Part shown: in pieces, positions 10,839 to 22,888 of the stretch
Layout: each line of letters opens with the position of its first letter
Position numbering within the stretch: the first letter of the stretch is position 1
Assembly (NCBI GenBank): GCA_964017195.1
Contig: OZ024888.1
Location: 18,702,201 to 18,766,200 of the forward strand
Source: Siderastrea radians
Taxonomy: Eukaryota > Cnidaria > Anthozoa > Scleractinia > Rhizangiidae
Length of the DNA: 64,000 bases
Reading direction: 5' to 3'
Program-made: the position numbers and the translations under genes
Notes under the pieces: generated by a model
The model's database searches: none
What the model saw: the letters and a program-made list of their open reading frames with translations, nothing else
Told to the model about the DNA's origin: nothing

Positions 10839-12139
10839 TAAATAAGTACATCAATATTTAGATCAATGTCTCCAATTTTAGAGTCAACTTTACAACATAG
10901 TTAATGTCACTCACAACGGAACTTGAAAGTTAGGATGTAGGAAATAAAATATACCACGGAGCCTGGTGAGGCTGGTGTAACAATTTACATGGTCCTCTTT
11001 GTTAACAAGACTTCAATTTCTAGGACCAGATGTTCCAGGTGTGATCATAGTAACTAAGAATGAAATGTATGTCAATGCCTTATGCGGTCTTTAGCGAATA
11101 GATGTACTGCTAAAATGTCAAAAACGTCAACAGCTAAATTGAAATGCTTAGGAAGAAACAATGACATTTTAAGTGGGCGGATCCCGTACTCAAATTCTAT
11201 TGCAAAACCACTGAAGCAAATTACCCAGAATGGTAAAAAAACTCCGAAGAGCATTCACAGTTCTCATACAAAGGAATCACTCGTTAACACGCTCGGACTG
11301 AACCAGATGTAGAGCCTTAGATATGTTTATTACCCTCTTAAAGAAAATGCCACACTTGGAGAGATCAACACACTTAACACTAAATACTTTAATTTCTACT
11401 TTGAAAAACAATATTGAAACTGCTTCTGAGATTCTTACTAAAACTGTCAGTTTTGCTTTGGGCGAGATTTTGTTCAAATAGGTAGTTTGTCTCACCTTTG
11501 TCCTCTACATTTTAAAAAATCAAGAAAGGCTTGAACGACTTTCATTATAAACAAAAAAAAACATTGCCAAGGAAAGAGAACGGCCGTGCTATTGTTAAAG
11601 TGTAGTCGTGAGTTGAAAGGACTTTTATCCTGAACAACGAGGGAGAACACAAAAACAATGCACACTTCTGAGGACACAGCGACGTTGGCTGTAAAAAAAA
11701 AAGAAGACTTCTGTTTGGCTTTCCCTGGCAGCTTTTCGTTCAGAGTACCCGAGAAACTACATTTGCTCTCACAAACTCACCTATTACGTTATACGTTGCA
11801 CTCGGTTACGACTCAAGAGACTTTTAAGAGGCTGTCTCTGTAAAAACCACCCATTCAATTTCGCGTCAAAAATAAGTGTGCTTGAAACTCTGGCAACTGA
11901 AACACGAGGCTGCAACTAAAAACACGTTTGGTTTGGACTGGTTTGGTTCAAAATGATTTTCTGGCTGCGCTTGGAGCCAATAAATGTTTTGTTTTAACGT
12001 CTCGAAAATTAACAATTTGGCATTTCTTGTGGCGTTGTAAATTTTTGATATTGGTCAGCTAGCGATGAATTTTATATCAATTCTGCCTTTCTAGTTTTCT
12101 ACAAAAGTAACAACTTTCCTCTGGATTTGACTTCGAAGG
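10839..12139. other. Conserved non-coding part of the duplication unit
   Basis: Matches copy B at 14510-14610, 15690-16377 and 21686-21970. A GGTGAG donor-like site on the minus strand is kept in both copies (near 11490 and 16045), which may mark an exon end, but the reading frames upstream of it differ between the copies. I cannot support an exon. The empty TTAA site of the 5.3 kb insertion is at 11824-11827. Confidence 0.4.
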
Positions 12140-12720
12140 AGAAATCATTCTTTTATGAGTGCGCCCTACCAATCGCCATCTGAACGAACACTAAAAATTC
12201 CCTTGATCTGGAAGATTATTTGTATAATCTGGGACTAACTTACATACTGGAAAAGTGCAGTCTTAATTGGCACAAATATGCAAAAATCCCTGTACAGTTT
12301 CAGTATTTCAAAAGTTATGACCGTTTTTATCAGCACATTGGCCCGTTTTGCGCTTGTTGCAAAATCGACCCATTATCAATCAGATTTTGTCATAAATACA
12401 GCTTTCCTGCTCGCAGCTGGAGTTTATTTCCAACTTCAGCCATTTTCCAGTTCCCAAAGTGGCTCAGTTTCATAATAGACCCAGTAAATTGGGAGGTATT
12501 TCCTTCGAAGATTGAGCACTGCCTCTACGCCGTGTTGCCTGCTAGGGAACCAAAACTCGAAACTGTGGCCACGTTTCCGTTTGCAGCAGGCTATTGAAAC
12601 ATCGATTCGAAGCTGAATTTCTTCCAGAATCAAACAATAAACTATCCAGCTTTGGTATTTAGGAAGATGATCGAAAACTGAGGGCTTAAATTTGGAAAAA
12701 ATCTTTCCGTTAAATTGCCA
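12140..12720 (+). repeat. Dispersed ~580-bp repeat, copy 1
   Basis: Shares long matched blocks (caaaagttatgaccgttttt, aatcagattttgtcataaat, ttccaacttcagccattttc) with 21975-22416 on the same strand and 27775-28400 in reverse. Both strands show ORFs of 65-125 residues, but none keeps the same frame across copies, so I regard it as a non-coding interspersed repeat. Confidence 0.7.
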
Positions 12721-13386
12721 AAAGCTGTATATATTACCCTAATTCCAATGTAATGGTAATGAGCCATTTCCGAATTGTATCAGGCCTCCCTATCAAAGGA
12801 AGGCTAGGTGCACATCTTTTCATGTGAAAATTGGTTTCATTTGCATGTGAATGAAAACTCATTTTCAAATGAAAGGTTGTGCACCTAGCCTCGCTTTGAT
12901 ATGAGGCTAAAAGCAATTCGGAAAAAAGAACTGAAGATAACTGAAGTTTCTGTCGTAAAATTGCCAGAGTTAGTACTTCATTGTAGCTTTGACTGACGAA
13001 AGTTTAACATAGGTTGCACATTGTTGAGAACGTACTGGCATCTTATAGATTTTTTTATAAATAAATAAATAGATTTACCGCTGTTCTTCGGGTTTATGAC
13101 TAGGTTAATGATAAATTATTTTACTGACGTTCATTAAAAACAAGCTGATTTGTAATTATTATCAAAGAGTTAACACATTTTCCCAAGAATTCAATATTTT
13201 TTAACTGTATAAAATAAGCGTTTGGAATTATTACTATTGCTCTCATCGAGGCATTTTTCCAACTTTATGGGCCTACGGGCAGAGCTAAAGGTATGGTGTA
13301 CAGCGATTTAAGGTCATCCTAATGGAAAGAAAACATAAAAAAGGAATATTGCTAATAAGCTGTTATAAGAATTGAGTCAAACTCAC

Positions 13387-13458
13387 AGCTCTCTTAATCT
13401 TGTAAGGCTAAAAAATACGTCTGCGTGAAGTCTGCGAATGTTATTGAAACTAAGATCC
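13387..13458 (-). CDS. LRR exon, type 1 (copy B)
   Basis: A 72-bp minus-strand exon with cag acceptor and GTGAGT donor, phase 2. The peptide starts DLSFNNIRRLHADVFFSLT and ends LREL. Differences from copy A (9578-9649) fall mostly at the variable positions after the DVF motif. This is the pattern expected if both copies are still translated, though the sample is small. Confidence 0.8.
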
Positions 13459-13787
13459 CTGAAAAAATAATATTTCTTATAATCAATTATAACTACTGGC
13501 AGGCAACCAAGAATAATTTTCGATCATTATTAGACGTCCCAGGCCTGGCAGTTTCTCGTTTTCAAACCTTACTTCATCCTTCCAGGCAGCTTATCACTGA
13601 TCACACAGCGAGAAATATTGCTCCATACATAAAGTGACTGGAATTTAGGAAAGATCTCTAATACAGAGTAATATACGGAGAAAGTAAACTTGGAAATTGT
13701 TACGGTACTACATTTCCGCAACATAGATTATTTTATAACATGTTTAGATTCCAGTTCATTATTATTATCAATGCACGTCAAACATAC

Positions 13788-13859
13788 AGTGTTTTTAAAA
13801 GCTTGAGGGAAGAAAAAACATCAGTGAAAAGACTGTGAATGTTGTTTGAACCCAGGTCT
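13788..13859 (-). CDS. LRR exon, type 2 (copy B)
   Basis: A 72-bp minus-strand exon, acceptor attttacag, donor GTATGT, phase 2. The peptide starts DLGSNNIHSLFTDVFSSLK and ends LLKTL. It lies about 330 bp upstream (minus strand) of the type-1 exon of the same copy. Confidence 0.8.
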
Positions 13860-14610
13860 CTGTAAAATACAAGAAAAAAACAAAATTGTAAAGGAAAAGA
13901 TATATATAAAATTTTAGATGGGATTTTCCTTTGTTTTCCACCAGTCGCAAGAAGATTAATTAAGTGTTCGCTGACAAACACGGTAAATGCACGTCCTAAC
14001 AAATAACTGACGCAATTAACCAATATAAGGTAGTGGATCAGTACGTGTGTGGTAAATATTAGGTATAAAAGAGATTTAGCATGACGTAATACGCCTTTCC
14101 AAATGTTATAAGGCCACATCAAATACTATTTAAAACGTTAAATAAACCCTCCCCCATACTATTAATTCATGCTTAACGCGTTGTGAGATATAGTGAGATG
14201 GGCATTGACTTTGCTTGTTTGGGGGGTAGGTATCTGATTTAAATGGGCAGGAATAAATTATGTTTGGATGATTTCGAGATAAAGGTGTTAATCAATAAAG
14301 TGCAGTGGTATATCGTTAACTTGATGAGCAGGAAATACGTGATGTGATCATGTAAAAAGGCTGCATAATTATGCGAATCTAACAAGAATTGTTTGGACAC
14401 TAAGGAAAAGAAAAACGTGAATCGATTTTTGATCCAGATCTAGAGAACAGGATGTGTATTGCTAAATAAATAAATACATCAGTATTTTTCTAAATGTCTC
14501 CGATTTTAGTCTCAACTTTACAACATAGGTAACGTCACTCTTAACGGAACTTGGAAGTCAGTATGTTTGAAATAAAATATACCGCGGGGGCTTGTGTAGC
14601 AATTTACATG

Positions 14611-15688
14611 CATCGCAAGAAATTGCGGACATTTCGAGCCCGCTAACAACTTTCAGCGGTATCTTGTATAACACAAAGAAACTATGGCGGCGGAGGCTTC
14701 TCCATCGGATAAGAAGCGTGTTTCATACAATCTGCTGCCCAATGCAAGCTCGGTAGATATTTTATTTCATGCGCAGAAAAAGAAAAGAAGCAATGTGAGT
14801 AAATCTTTTCTTGTAATCAGCCAGGATGTTAGACATTTTGGAAAATGTAGCTAGCTCCCACTCACATTATAAAAAAAAGCGTAATTCATGCCAAATGCAC
14901 GTCAATTTGAGGAAAAACCCTTCAAGTGGTCAACTAGCTCTCACTCGCATTAAATACAAAGAAGATGTAAGCAATATGTCCATGAAAAGAGCTATTTCTT
15001 GCGCTTGAAAAAAAAAAGTTCATTGGAGGTACTATGCAAGCCTTCCAGATCTGGTTCTGGTTTATTCAAGGCAACTTCTTTAGATCGAGGGGATCTGGAC
15101 CTAGTTTATATACCGACAAGCATTGCTGGATAAGAAAAACAAATATGGCGACAGTTTTTGGAGGTTTCGAGGAGGTTTCACTTCAGTGTTTTCCCTTCTC
15201 GTGAGTTCTCAACGACGGTCATAGTTCACAGACTCGACCAAGGAAAAAAGTAGCAATTTTCAAGCGCTCTTGGAAGTATCTTATTGGCAAGAAATGCGTC
15301 TTTTCATGGAGGATTTGTGTACATCGAACTTCCCTGTATTTAGTGCGAGTCGGAGCTAGATGACCACTTGAAGGGTTTTTCCTAAAATCGACGAGCACTT
15401 GGCATGGATTACGCCATATTTTGAGGCAAACTATGAGTAATGGCTATAGCTTTGGAGCCTCGAACATCGAACCTCGTGGGAAGTAATTAGACGAATGGCT
15501 TTTGAATTGTTTTTATGTTAGAACTATAGCTTAACCACTACTGAACATGCCTCGAGTCGGAGCTAGGGAATATTCTAACTCGTATTTGTTGTATTTTGGA
15601 TTTTTGTTGAAATCCCATACATTTCCGCTGCCATTAAGGACGCAATGCGCACACGCGTCCGGCATTTTGACCCAAATTTCTAGCAATG
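14611..15688. mobile_element. 1.08 kb TIR element inserted in copy B
   Basis: Absent from copy A at the matching place (about 11003, tttacatggtcctctttg). Ends are imperfect inverted repeats: catcgcaagaaattgcggac at the left and the complement of cattgctagaaatttgggtc at the right. Inside, a second inverted pair of ~75 bp (14878-14955 with 15335-15415, core ggaaaaacccttcaagtggt) flanks the centre. It carries a candidate first coding exon at 14684. No clean target duplication can be called. Confidence 0.6.
14684..14794 (+). CDS. Candidate first exon inside the 1.08 kb element
   Basis: ATG in a good context (aaactATGGCGGCGG) opens 37 codons starting MAAEASPSDKKRVSYNLL and ending KKKRSN directly at a GTGAGT donor, phase 0. 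The basic end could be a nuclear-localisation-like stretch. No matching downstream exon is visible in the remaining ~900 bases of the element, so this may be a captured host 5' exon or the remains of a transposon gene. Confidence 0.35.
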
Positions 15689-16377
15689 ATACCTTTTGTT
15701 AACAAGGCTTTAATTTCTTGGACCAGATGTTCCATATGTGATGATTGTAACTAAGGAGTAAATGTATGTCAATGCCTCATGTGATCTCGAGCGAATAGAT
15801 GGACTGCTAAAATGTCAAAAACGTCAAAAGCAAAAGTGAAATGCTTAGAAAAAAAAACAATGACATCATAAGTGGAAGGATCCCGTACTCAAATTCTATT
15901 GCAAAACCACTGGAGCAAATTATCCAGAATGGTCAATAAACTTCGAAGAGCATTTATAGTTCTCATACAAAGGAATCACTCGTTAACGCGCTCGGATTGA
16001 ACCAGACATAGAGCCTTAGATACGTTTCAAATAGGTAGTTTGCCTCACCTTTGTCGTCTATATATTTAAAAAATCAAAAAGGCCTTGAACGACTATCATT
16101 ATAAAAGCATTTCCAAGGAAAGAAAACGGTCGTGCTATTATTTAACTGTAGTCGTGAATTGGATGGATTTTTATCCTGAACGACGAGGGAGAACACAAAA
16201 ACACAATGCAGACTGCTGAGGACACAGCGAAGTTGACTGAACACAAAAAAAGACTTCTAAATGGCTTTCCCTGACAGCTCTTCTTGCAGAGTACCCGAGA
16301 AACTACAGTTGCTCTTACAAATTCACCTAAAACAACGTTAACACGTTGCACTTGGTTACGACTCGAAAGACTTTTAA

Positions 16378-18095
16378 CAGCCATTTTCTGAGAATATCGA
16401 GAATCGAAAGACACTCACGAAAAATCGATTTCTATTTTTTATTTTGCCAAAACATCCCTTTGGATAAGCTAATTCAAGAAAAAAATAATCGAAAGTTCCA
16501 GCGAGTTATTTAACGGACGAAAAGCTAAAAAATTCGAAAAATGCATAAAATGGCGGTTTTAGGATCTCTAAACGGGTCAAATTATCACGCGACTTTAGGA
16601 AGCCAGTGAGAGCGTAAAAAAGATTCTTTTAAAACGAAACAAACCACGAAAATTATTTAACCTCTGTACTTTTAAACTACGTAATACATTTGCCAATGTT
16701 TGGTTTCGAACATCTTCAAGCGGCGTTCTTATCGAGCCACTCTTAACCTCGTTTATCACAAAGTAAAACGAAGGCCAATTTCGGCCGCTTAAAACGGCAT
16801 CTAGTATGTATCATTCAATGATTAAGACTACACAAAAAGAAAGCTTTTTCATTGTACGTTTAACCAGGGAAGTTACTGCTTTGGGAATTGAATACTTCAT
16901 TGCCAGTAAATTTTTACTGACAATGATCTGAGGGGGAAATAGGCACACCATAAGTTACACATGCACGCACAATGCTTTTCCAGATCTTTGAAAGAAGGTT
17001 CTGCTTTCTTGAGTCGTGAATGTTCTTGAGTCTTATTATGTTAAAACAAAGCAGATTTTTAAAGGCATTTCAACAAGACAGCAATCCACTCATCCAGCTG
17101 AATCAAGATAACATCGAAAACACTGTGATACGACGTATTATGCCGCCTACCTTGTGAACCGAAAAAGCGATAATACAATTGAAAAACATTCCAAACTGTA
17201 AACAAACGAATTTTCAGTTTCCTGATCGAGCAAAGATATTATAAACTCATCGCGTTTAAGGAATAAGCCGGGGTAAACAAATGACCTGTGCACAGACTCG
17301 CACGTGTCACACCACACCGACAGAAAGAGTCACGTATTCAATCTCGATTATCGTCATGTGATTTGAGATATAAATGCAGGAATGAAAACTTAGTGGAAAA
17401 TTAAAAGGAAAAAAAACTTGCAACATACAGCTAGTATTTTGTTGGATTACATGTTAGCATAAGCTCCACAAAGGAGTTTTTACAGGCATGATTCTTTCTA
17501 TAAAGCGCGGTAATTTCGCAATTTACGTGCTGTTGTATTACATCTTACTTCTAATTTAATTACAACTCATGAAATAAAATACAAATATTGCAGTAAGTTA
17601 CGCTAAGAAGGTGTTAGTACTGATATGATGTGTCGCGTAGTTTTTGTGCTCTTCTGGAAAGGTTACTGCCTGTGGATTAAGCAGTGATTACCCACGCCAC
17701 GTTGAAATGTTTCCCTAAAAGAATGTACAAGAGACATTTCGCGGCATCTAAGTGCAGTTAAAGCGGTTGACCTTGAATTCAAGTTGCTGTTAGCCCGAGC
17801 AGGTTATGTTATCGCTTTTTGCTCTGGAATTTCTGTGTTCCATAATTTTGGCCACAGATACTTCATAGCACCCAGCGTCCCTCTACTCCCGAGCCCTCCG
17901 GCGGGAGAGCGGGGGGGGGGGGGGAGGGGCAGGGAGGAAGGGCGGACTTTTGACCAATGTTTGGGTGTAGGGGTGACGCTGCGAGTTTGACACCCTGACC
18001 CTGTTTAGGACAGAAAAGCGAAATGCAATGTCGATCGTACTGACCATACCCGGATGAGAAAGACGCGCATAAAATTATATACCATGTTTCTTAAC
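16378..18095 (+). repeat. Left ~1.7 kb terminal inverted repeat
   Basis: Pairs with 19905-21681. Near its inner end are a G run (about 17910-17930) and the words tttgggtgtaggg...tttgacaccctgac...aggacagaaa, all matched inverted in the right arm. Small indels and substitutions show the arms have diverged somewhat. No ORF is conserved between the arms. Confidence 0.85.
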
Positions 18096-19904
18096 CGGCC
18101 GTCGGCCGTCGCCATGGTCAAATGGCTTAACATACGAACAAAGTGCTGTAAAGCTTGTGGTAGAGGTACTCAAGATCGGTACTGTCTTATAAAAGACGCA
18201 TGCGCATGTCAGTCTGCTGAATGTTACCTGCGTGTGATCTTGTCTTTTAATTTACAGTACTTAAAATATGAACGGCAAAAGGTTGTTAAGTCTGGGGTTT
18301 CTGTATTTGTCATGTATGACGCATGCGCAACTGAGTAAGGCAACTAATAGGATTGATTGCGAAATTGCTGTGTTGTCTAGTTTTTGGTTATGGTGAAAAA
18401 TTTTTTTAGCGTAAGACTTTGTTATGGGAATTGACATTTTGAGGCATGTAAAAATGTGGGAGCGGAAGGATTCCTGAATGTGAGGAGCATATCACGCTTC
18501 TGTGAATGCGATTTGCTTTGAAAGTTGCGTTTTCTATAGCAGCGGTGTAATATTGTGCTGCGTGAGAGGCAGTTTCCCTTGGCGTTTTATTGGGGGAGGG
18601 GGGGACGGTTTCCGAAGTGGATTGTAAGTTTTCTCATTGAGTAACCTGTATTTCGCAGAGGAGAAAAAAGACAGCTGTTTTTGAAGCTCATTAGCGCGGT
18701 AAGCAACGGTGGCTTAGGAAAGAGAAGGGCTTGGCACTAGTATGATGATGCAATTAGTGGATAGCACCGTCGATACATCATAGTTCTTGAGAAGGGAGAG
18801 AGATGAGTGCTTATTTGAGGCGAGAAGTTGATCTTAATTCCGTAAAGACGAAGGAATCGGTCATTAATAAGGAGATCAATCAATAAGGCAGCTGTTACGA
18901 GTCTTTAAGATGAAAAATAAATGAATATTATCGAGCGATGCGTGTGGCTTGCGTGTGGTGTTCGCTGTTGTGTTGGTTGGGTTTGAGGTAATTTTGTAAG
19001 TGCGTTGTCTGGTACATAGCCGTTTACGTTACGAATTCCGAGTCAACTTGTTTATTTTTCAAGGGGATTCCCGGGTTAGCAAACCAGATTTAAACATCAC
19101 GTCATGAGATATGTCTCAACGCGCCCCAAACTCTGACGATCTGCGCGAGCTCGTGTTTATCAAGCGTTATATTTTGATTTTACTGCTATGTTCACTGTAT
19201 GTATTCACGGTCTAGGCACAACAGTAAATATTTCGTCGTCCCGGTGTAAGCATTCTCAGTTGTGGGGGTATTTGTATTGACATTCAACGTTTGAGTGAAT
19301 TTGCGTTTTTCAGCAGAAATAAAAGTGATAAGAAAGATAAGCTGAATCATCAGAGTTTAAGCATTACGTCATCCAGTAACGCTATAGTCAAAATATTGTG
19401 CCACACAATCACACTTTTCGTCAGGCCGGTTCGTTTAAATACAGGATCGCGCTAACATTTGTGAAACCTAGGGGTGTGGAGGGTGAGAACAGCCGGTTGA
19501 AATTCCCATAGGGCTTTCTTGTTCAGTAGAAGAGTCCCACCTGTCACTGACAATACAAATGAAAGATGAATATAATTTGAACTCTAAGTTTCCACCCTCA
19601 TGACGCAAAAACCAAAAAGCGCAAGCTAACATGGCAAAGTGACAAAAGGTATCATGTGGGCGAGTTCTCGAGTGGGCCCGCGTAGCTTCCCCGTCTCGCT
19701 CGCTCGAACTGCTGCCAAGGAAGGTCGCATTGAAGTTCAATTTTCGGCGTCTGAAATCACATCGTGCCATCGCCGACAAATACTGTGTTACAGTTGAGCG
19801 AGTTAATGCTAAGCACGGCACAGCCCAACTCCCGGAAGGGAGGGTTACTCCCTCATGTGGACCATACTGGGGCGTGCAAGTAGACAGGGTGTGGTTTTTT
19901 CGTC
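18096..19904. other. Spacer of the 5.3 kb element
   Basis: No recognisable transposase. Two gacgcatgcgca motifs (about 18195 and 18319) resemble NRF-1-type sites. A 94-residue plus ORF at 18054-18338 and a 117-residue minus ORF at 19468-19821 have no visible domain. Possible promoter activity is inference from the motif pair only. Confidence 0.4.
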
Positions 19905-21681
19905 TCTGTCCCTAAATATGGTATACAATATATATGGTATACAATATATATGCGCGTCTCTGATCAGTACGATCAACATTCCATTTTGTGTTTCTGTCCT
20001 AAAGAAGTTCAGGGTGTCAAACCCGCATTGTCATCCCTACACCCAAACCTAGGTCAAAGCCCCCCCCCCCCCCCACCTTTCTCCCCTCCCCGCCACCGCT
20101 GCCAGAGGACACGGAAGTAGCGACTTTTGAAGTCCTGATCTGCAGAACCTCGATTGATGGACGCCGAGTGCTATGAAGTATCTGTGGCCAAAATTATGGA
20201 ACACAGTAATTCCAGAACAAAAGCAATAACATTATCTGCTCGGGCTAACAACAACTTGAATCAACTGTGAACCGCTTTATCTGCGCTTAGATGCCGCGAA
20301 ATGACTCTCTTGTGCATTCTTTTAGGGAAACAACTTCAACGTGGCGTGGGCAATCACTGCTTAATCCACAGGCAGTAACCCTCTCCAGAAGAGCGGAATA
20401 ACTACAAGACGCCATATAACAGTACTAACACACTCTGAAAGTAACTTACTCTAATATTCATTTTATTAAATTAATAGTAAAATTTAATACAAAAGCACGT
20501 ATATTGCGAAATTACCGAGCTTTATAGGAAGAGTCGTGACTGTAAAACTTGTTTGTGGAGCTTATGCTAACATCTAATCCAACAAAGTACTGGCTATCTG
20601 TTGCAAGTTTTTTTCCTTTTAATTTTCCACCAAGTTTTTATTCCTGTATTTATATCTCAAATCACACGACGGAAATCGTGATCTAATACGTGACTCTCTC
20701 TGTCGGTGTGGTGTGACACGTGCGGGTAGTGCAGAGATCATCTGTCTTTCCGTTTAATTTCTTTAGGCGATGGGTTTAAAAATATCTTCGCTCAATCAGG
20801 AAACTGAAAATTCGTTTGTTTACCGTTTGGAATGTTTTTCCATTGTATTATTGCTTTTTCGTTTGTTATCTTAGTTCAGCTGAATGACTGGATTCCTGTC
20901 TTGTTGTTCAAAATGCCGTTACAAATCTGCTTTGTTTTAACATAATAAGACTCAGCACGACTCACGAAAGCAGAACCTTTTTTCAAAGATCAGGAAAAAC
21001 ATTGTTCGTACATGTGTAACCTATGGTGAGCCTATCTAAAACGAGCTTTGTAATTGTTAGCAGTATTCCAGCAATTAAATCATTCTGTAATTTGCACATA
21101 ATTCTACCCTGCTCAGATCACTAAACAGTAAAAATATACTGACGGTGAGGTATTCAATTCCTAAAGCTGGAACTTCCCTGGTTACAAGTACAATGAAAGA
21201 CCTTTCTTTTTGAATGTGTAGTCTTAATCATTGAATGATACATACCAGATGCCGTTTTAAGCGGCCGAAGTTGGCCTTCATTTTACTGTGTGATAAACGA
21301 GGTTAAGAGCGGCTCGATAAGAACGCCGCTTGATTTGAAGATGTTCGAAACCAAACATTGGCAAATGTATTACATAGTTTAAAAGTACAGAGGTTAAATA
21401 ATGTTCGTGGTTTGTTTCGTTTTAAAAGAATCTTTTTTACGCTCTCACCAGCTTCGAATTCCTTAAGTTGAGTGAGAATTTGACCCGTTTAGAGACCCAA
21501 AAACCGCCACTTTATGCATTTTTCGAACTTTTAAACTTTTCGTCCGTTAAATAACTCCCTGGAACGTTCGATTATTTTTTCTTGAATTAGCTTATCCAAA
21601 GGGATGTTTTGGCAAAATAAAAAAAAGAAATCGATTTTTCGTGAGTGTCTTTCGATTCTCGATATTCTCAGAAAATGGCTC
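19905..21681 (-). repeat. Right ~1.7 kb terminal inverted repeat
   Basis: Reverse complement of 16378-18095, with a C run at 20058-20072 matching the left G run. It also contains a short private duplication (atatggtatacaatatat twice near 19915-19950) at its inner edge. Confidence 0.85.
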
Positions 21682-21974
21682 TTAAGAGGCTGTCTCTGTA
21701 AAAACCACCCCTGCACTCAATTTCGCGTCAAAAATAAATTTGCCTGAAACTCTGGCAACTGAAGCACTTTAAAGAGGCTACAACTAAAACAGGTTTGGTT
21801 TGTTTCAAAATGATTTTATGTCAAGAAAATTAACAATTTGACATTTTTGGGGGGATTGTAAAATATTTGATTCGCGTCATCTAGCAATTATGAATTTTAT
21901 ATCAATTCTGCCTTTCTAGTTTTCTATAGAAGTAACAATTTTCCTGTGGATTTGACTTGAAAGGCGAAATCAAT

Positions 21975-22416
21975 CTATTATGAACCCTACCAATCTCCAT
22001 CTGAACCGGAAGGCTGAAAATTCCCTTGATTTGGACGAGCATTTTTATAGTCTGGGACTAAATGAGAGCTCTAGTCTACATAGTAGAAAAGTGCAGTCCT
22101 TTATTGGCACGAATATGGAAAAAACCTTTGTACAGTTTCAGTATTTCTAAAGTTATGACCATTTGTATCAGCACATTGGCTCGCATTTACACTTTTTGCG
22201 CCTGGCCTGTTGCAAAATCGACCATATCGATCAGATTTTGTCATAAATACGGCTTACCTGCTCGTAGCTCAATTTTATTTCCAACTTCAGCCATTTTCCA
22301 GTTCCTAAGGTGGCTTAAATTCATAATAGATCCCTCTTGCTAGAGAACCTAAAGTCGAAACTATGGCCACGTTTCCTGTTTGTAATAGGCTATTGAAACA
22401 TCGATTCGGAGCTGAA
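21975..22416 (+). repeat. Dispersed ~580-bp repeat, copy 2 (shortened)
   Basis: Aligns to 12140-12610 with an internal deletion of about 60 bases (the paccagtaaattggg part is missing). Belongs to copy B of the segmental duplication. Confidence 0.7.
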
Positions 22417-22888
22417 TGAAACAGATGAAACATCGTCGATTTGTGTTGCCTTGCTGCTTTCGCAGAGGTCCGTATAAATGGGGAGACCACCGATTGCATG
22501 GGGACTCTATATCTGTGAAAACCAGCAAACATTTCACACCAAACCGTAGTTACTAGAATAAAACCTTGGAACTCTCTTACATTCCTAGTATTTTCATTAT
22601 TTTGCAACAGTTATAAATAGCACGCGTTTTAAAAAATTGCGTAACGTATATATTTGCATGAATACTTGTTTAAAAGTGATACTCCAGGTAAAAGCCCAAG
22701 GTTAAAGCTTCTCTTGAGAAAGAGAGATTTTGCATTTTTTTTAACTTACGATTTTGTGTGTTTTTATGCAAAATGTTTTGGTTCAACAAAGTCAACGCAG
22801 TGCTGACTCTAGGGTTTTTGTTCCCCCCCCCCCCCCGTGTTACTTTAAAACCGCTTACGCTATGGCCACCAAAATTTTGGACAGGATA
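22417..22888. other. No gene recognised
   Basis: Unique sequence with a C run at about 22825-22837. No domain or exon seen. Confidence 0.4.

Larger units (their letters stand above)
8425..12724. repeat. Tandem segmental duplication, copy A (~4.3 kb)
   Basis: The unit runs from tatatattacactaattc to the junction at 12724, where copy B starts with the same words. It contains a foldback MITE, an LRR exon pair, conserved non-coding blocks at 10980-11860 and a ~580-bp dispersed repeat at its end. Relative to copy B it has two private local tandem duplications (8724-9448 and 10499-10838). It lacks the two insertions found in B and so shows the empty sites. ORFs of 60-125 residues inside it are not conserved in B and look like chance. 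Confidence 0.85.
16378..21681. mobile_element. 5.3 kb foldback element with TTAA target duplication
   Basis: Flanked by TTAA at 16374-16377 and 21682-21685. The undisrupted TTAA site is seen in copy A at 11824-11827. The ends are cagccattttctgagaatat and its complement. Left arm 16378 to ~18095 and right arm ~19905 to 21681 are inverted copies (~1.7 kb each) around a ~1.8 kb spacer. TTAA duplication is the hallmark of the piggyBac and Kolobok superfamilies, but no transposase reading frame is visible, so it is non-autonomous. Confidence 0.8.
12725..22416. repeat. Tandem segmental duplication, copy B (interrupted)
   Basis: Homologous to copy A in the same order, but split by a 1.08 kb element at 14611-15688 and a 5.3 kb element at 16378-21681. 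After the second insertion the homology resumes at aagaggctgtctctgtaaaa and ends near 22416. It carries its own LRR exon pair and one copy of the ~580-bp dispersed repeat. Confidence 0.85.

Noticed and set aside
12220..12597. 125-residue plus ORF
   Set aside because: Lies in the three-copy dispersed repeat; other copies do not keep the frame and the opposite strand is equally open.
13778..14122. 114-residue minus ORF as a whole protein
   Set aside because: Only its last 24 residues, bounded by splice sites, are LRR; the rest is intron read-through. The same applies to the 78-residue ORF at 30770-31006.
19468..19821. 117-residue minus ORF as transposase of the 5.3 kb element
   Set aside because: No DDE-type motif, no length for a transposase, antisense to another open frame.
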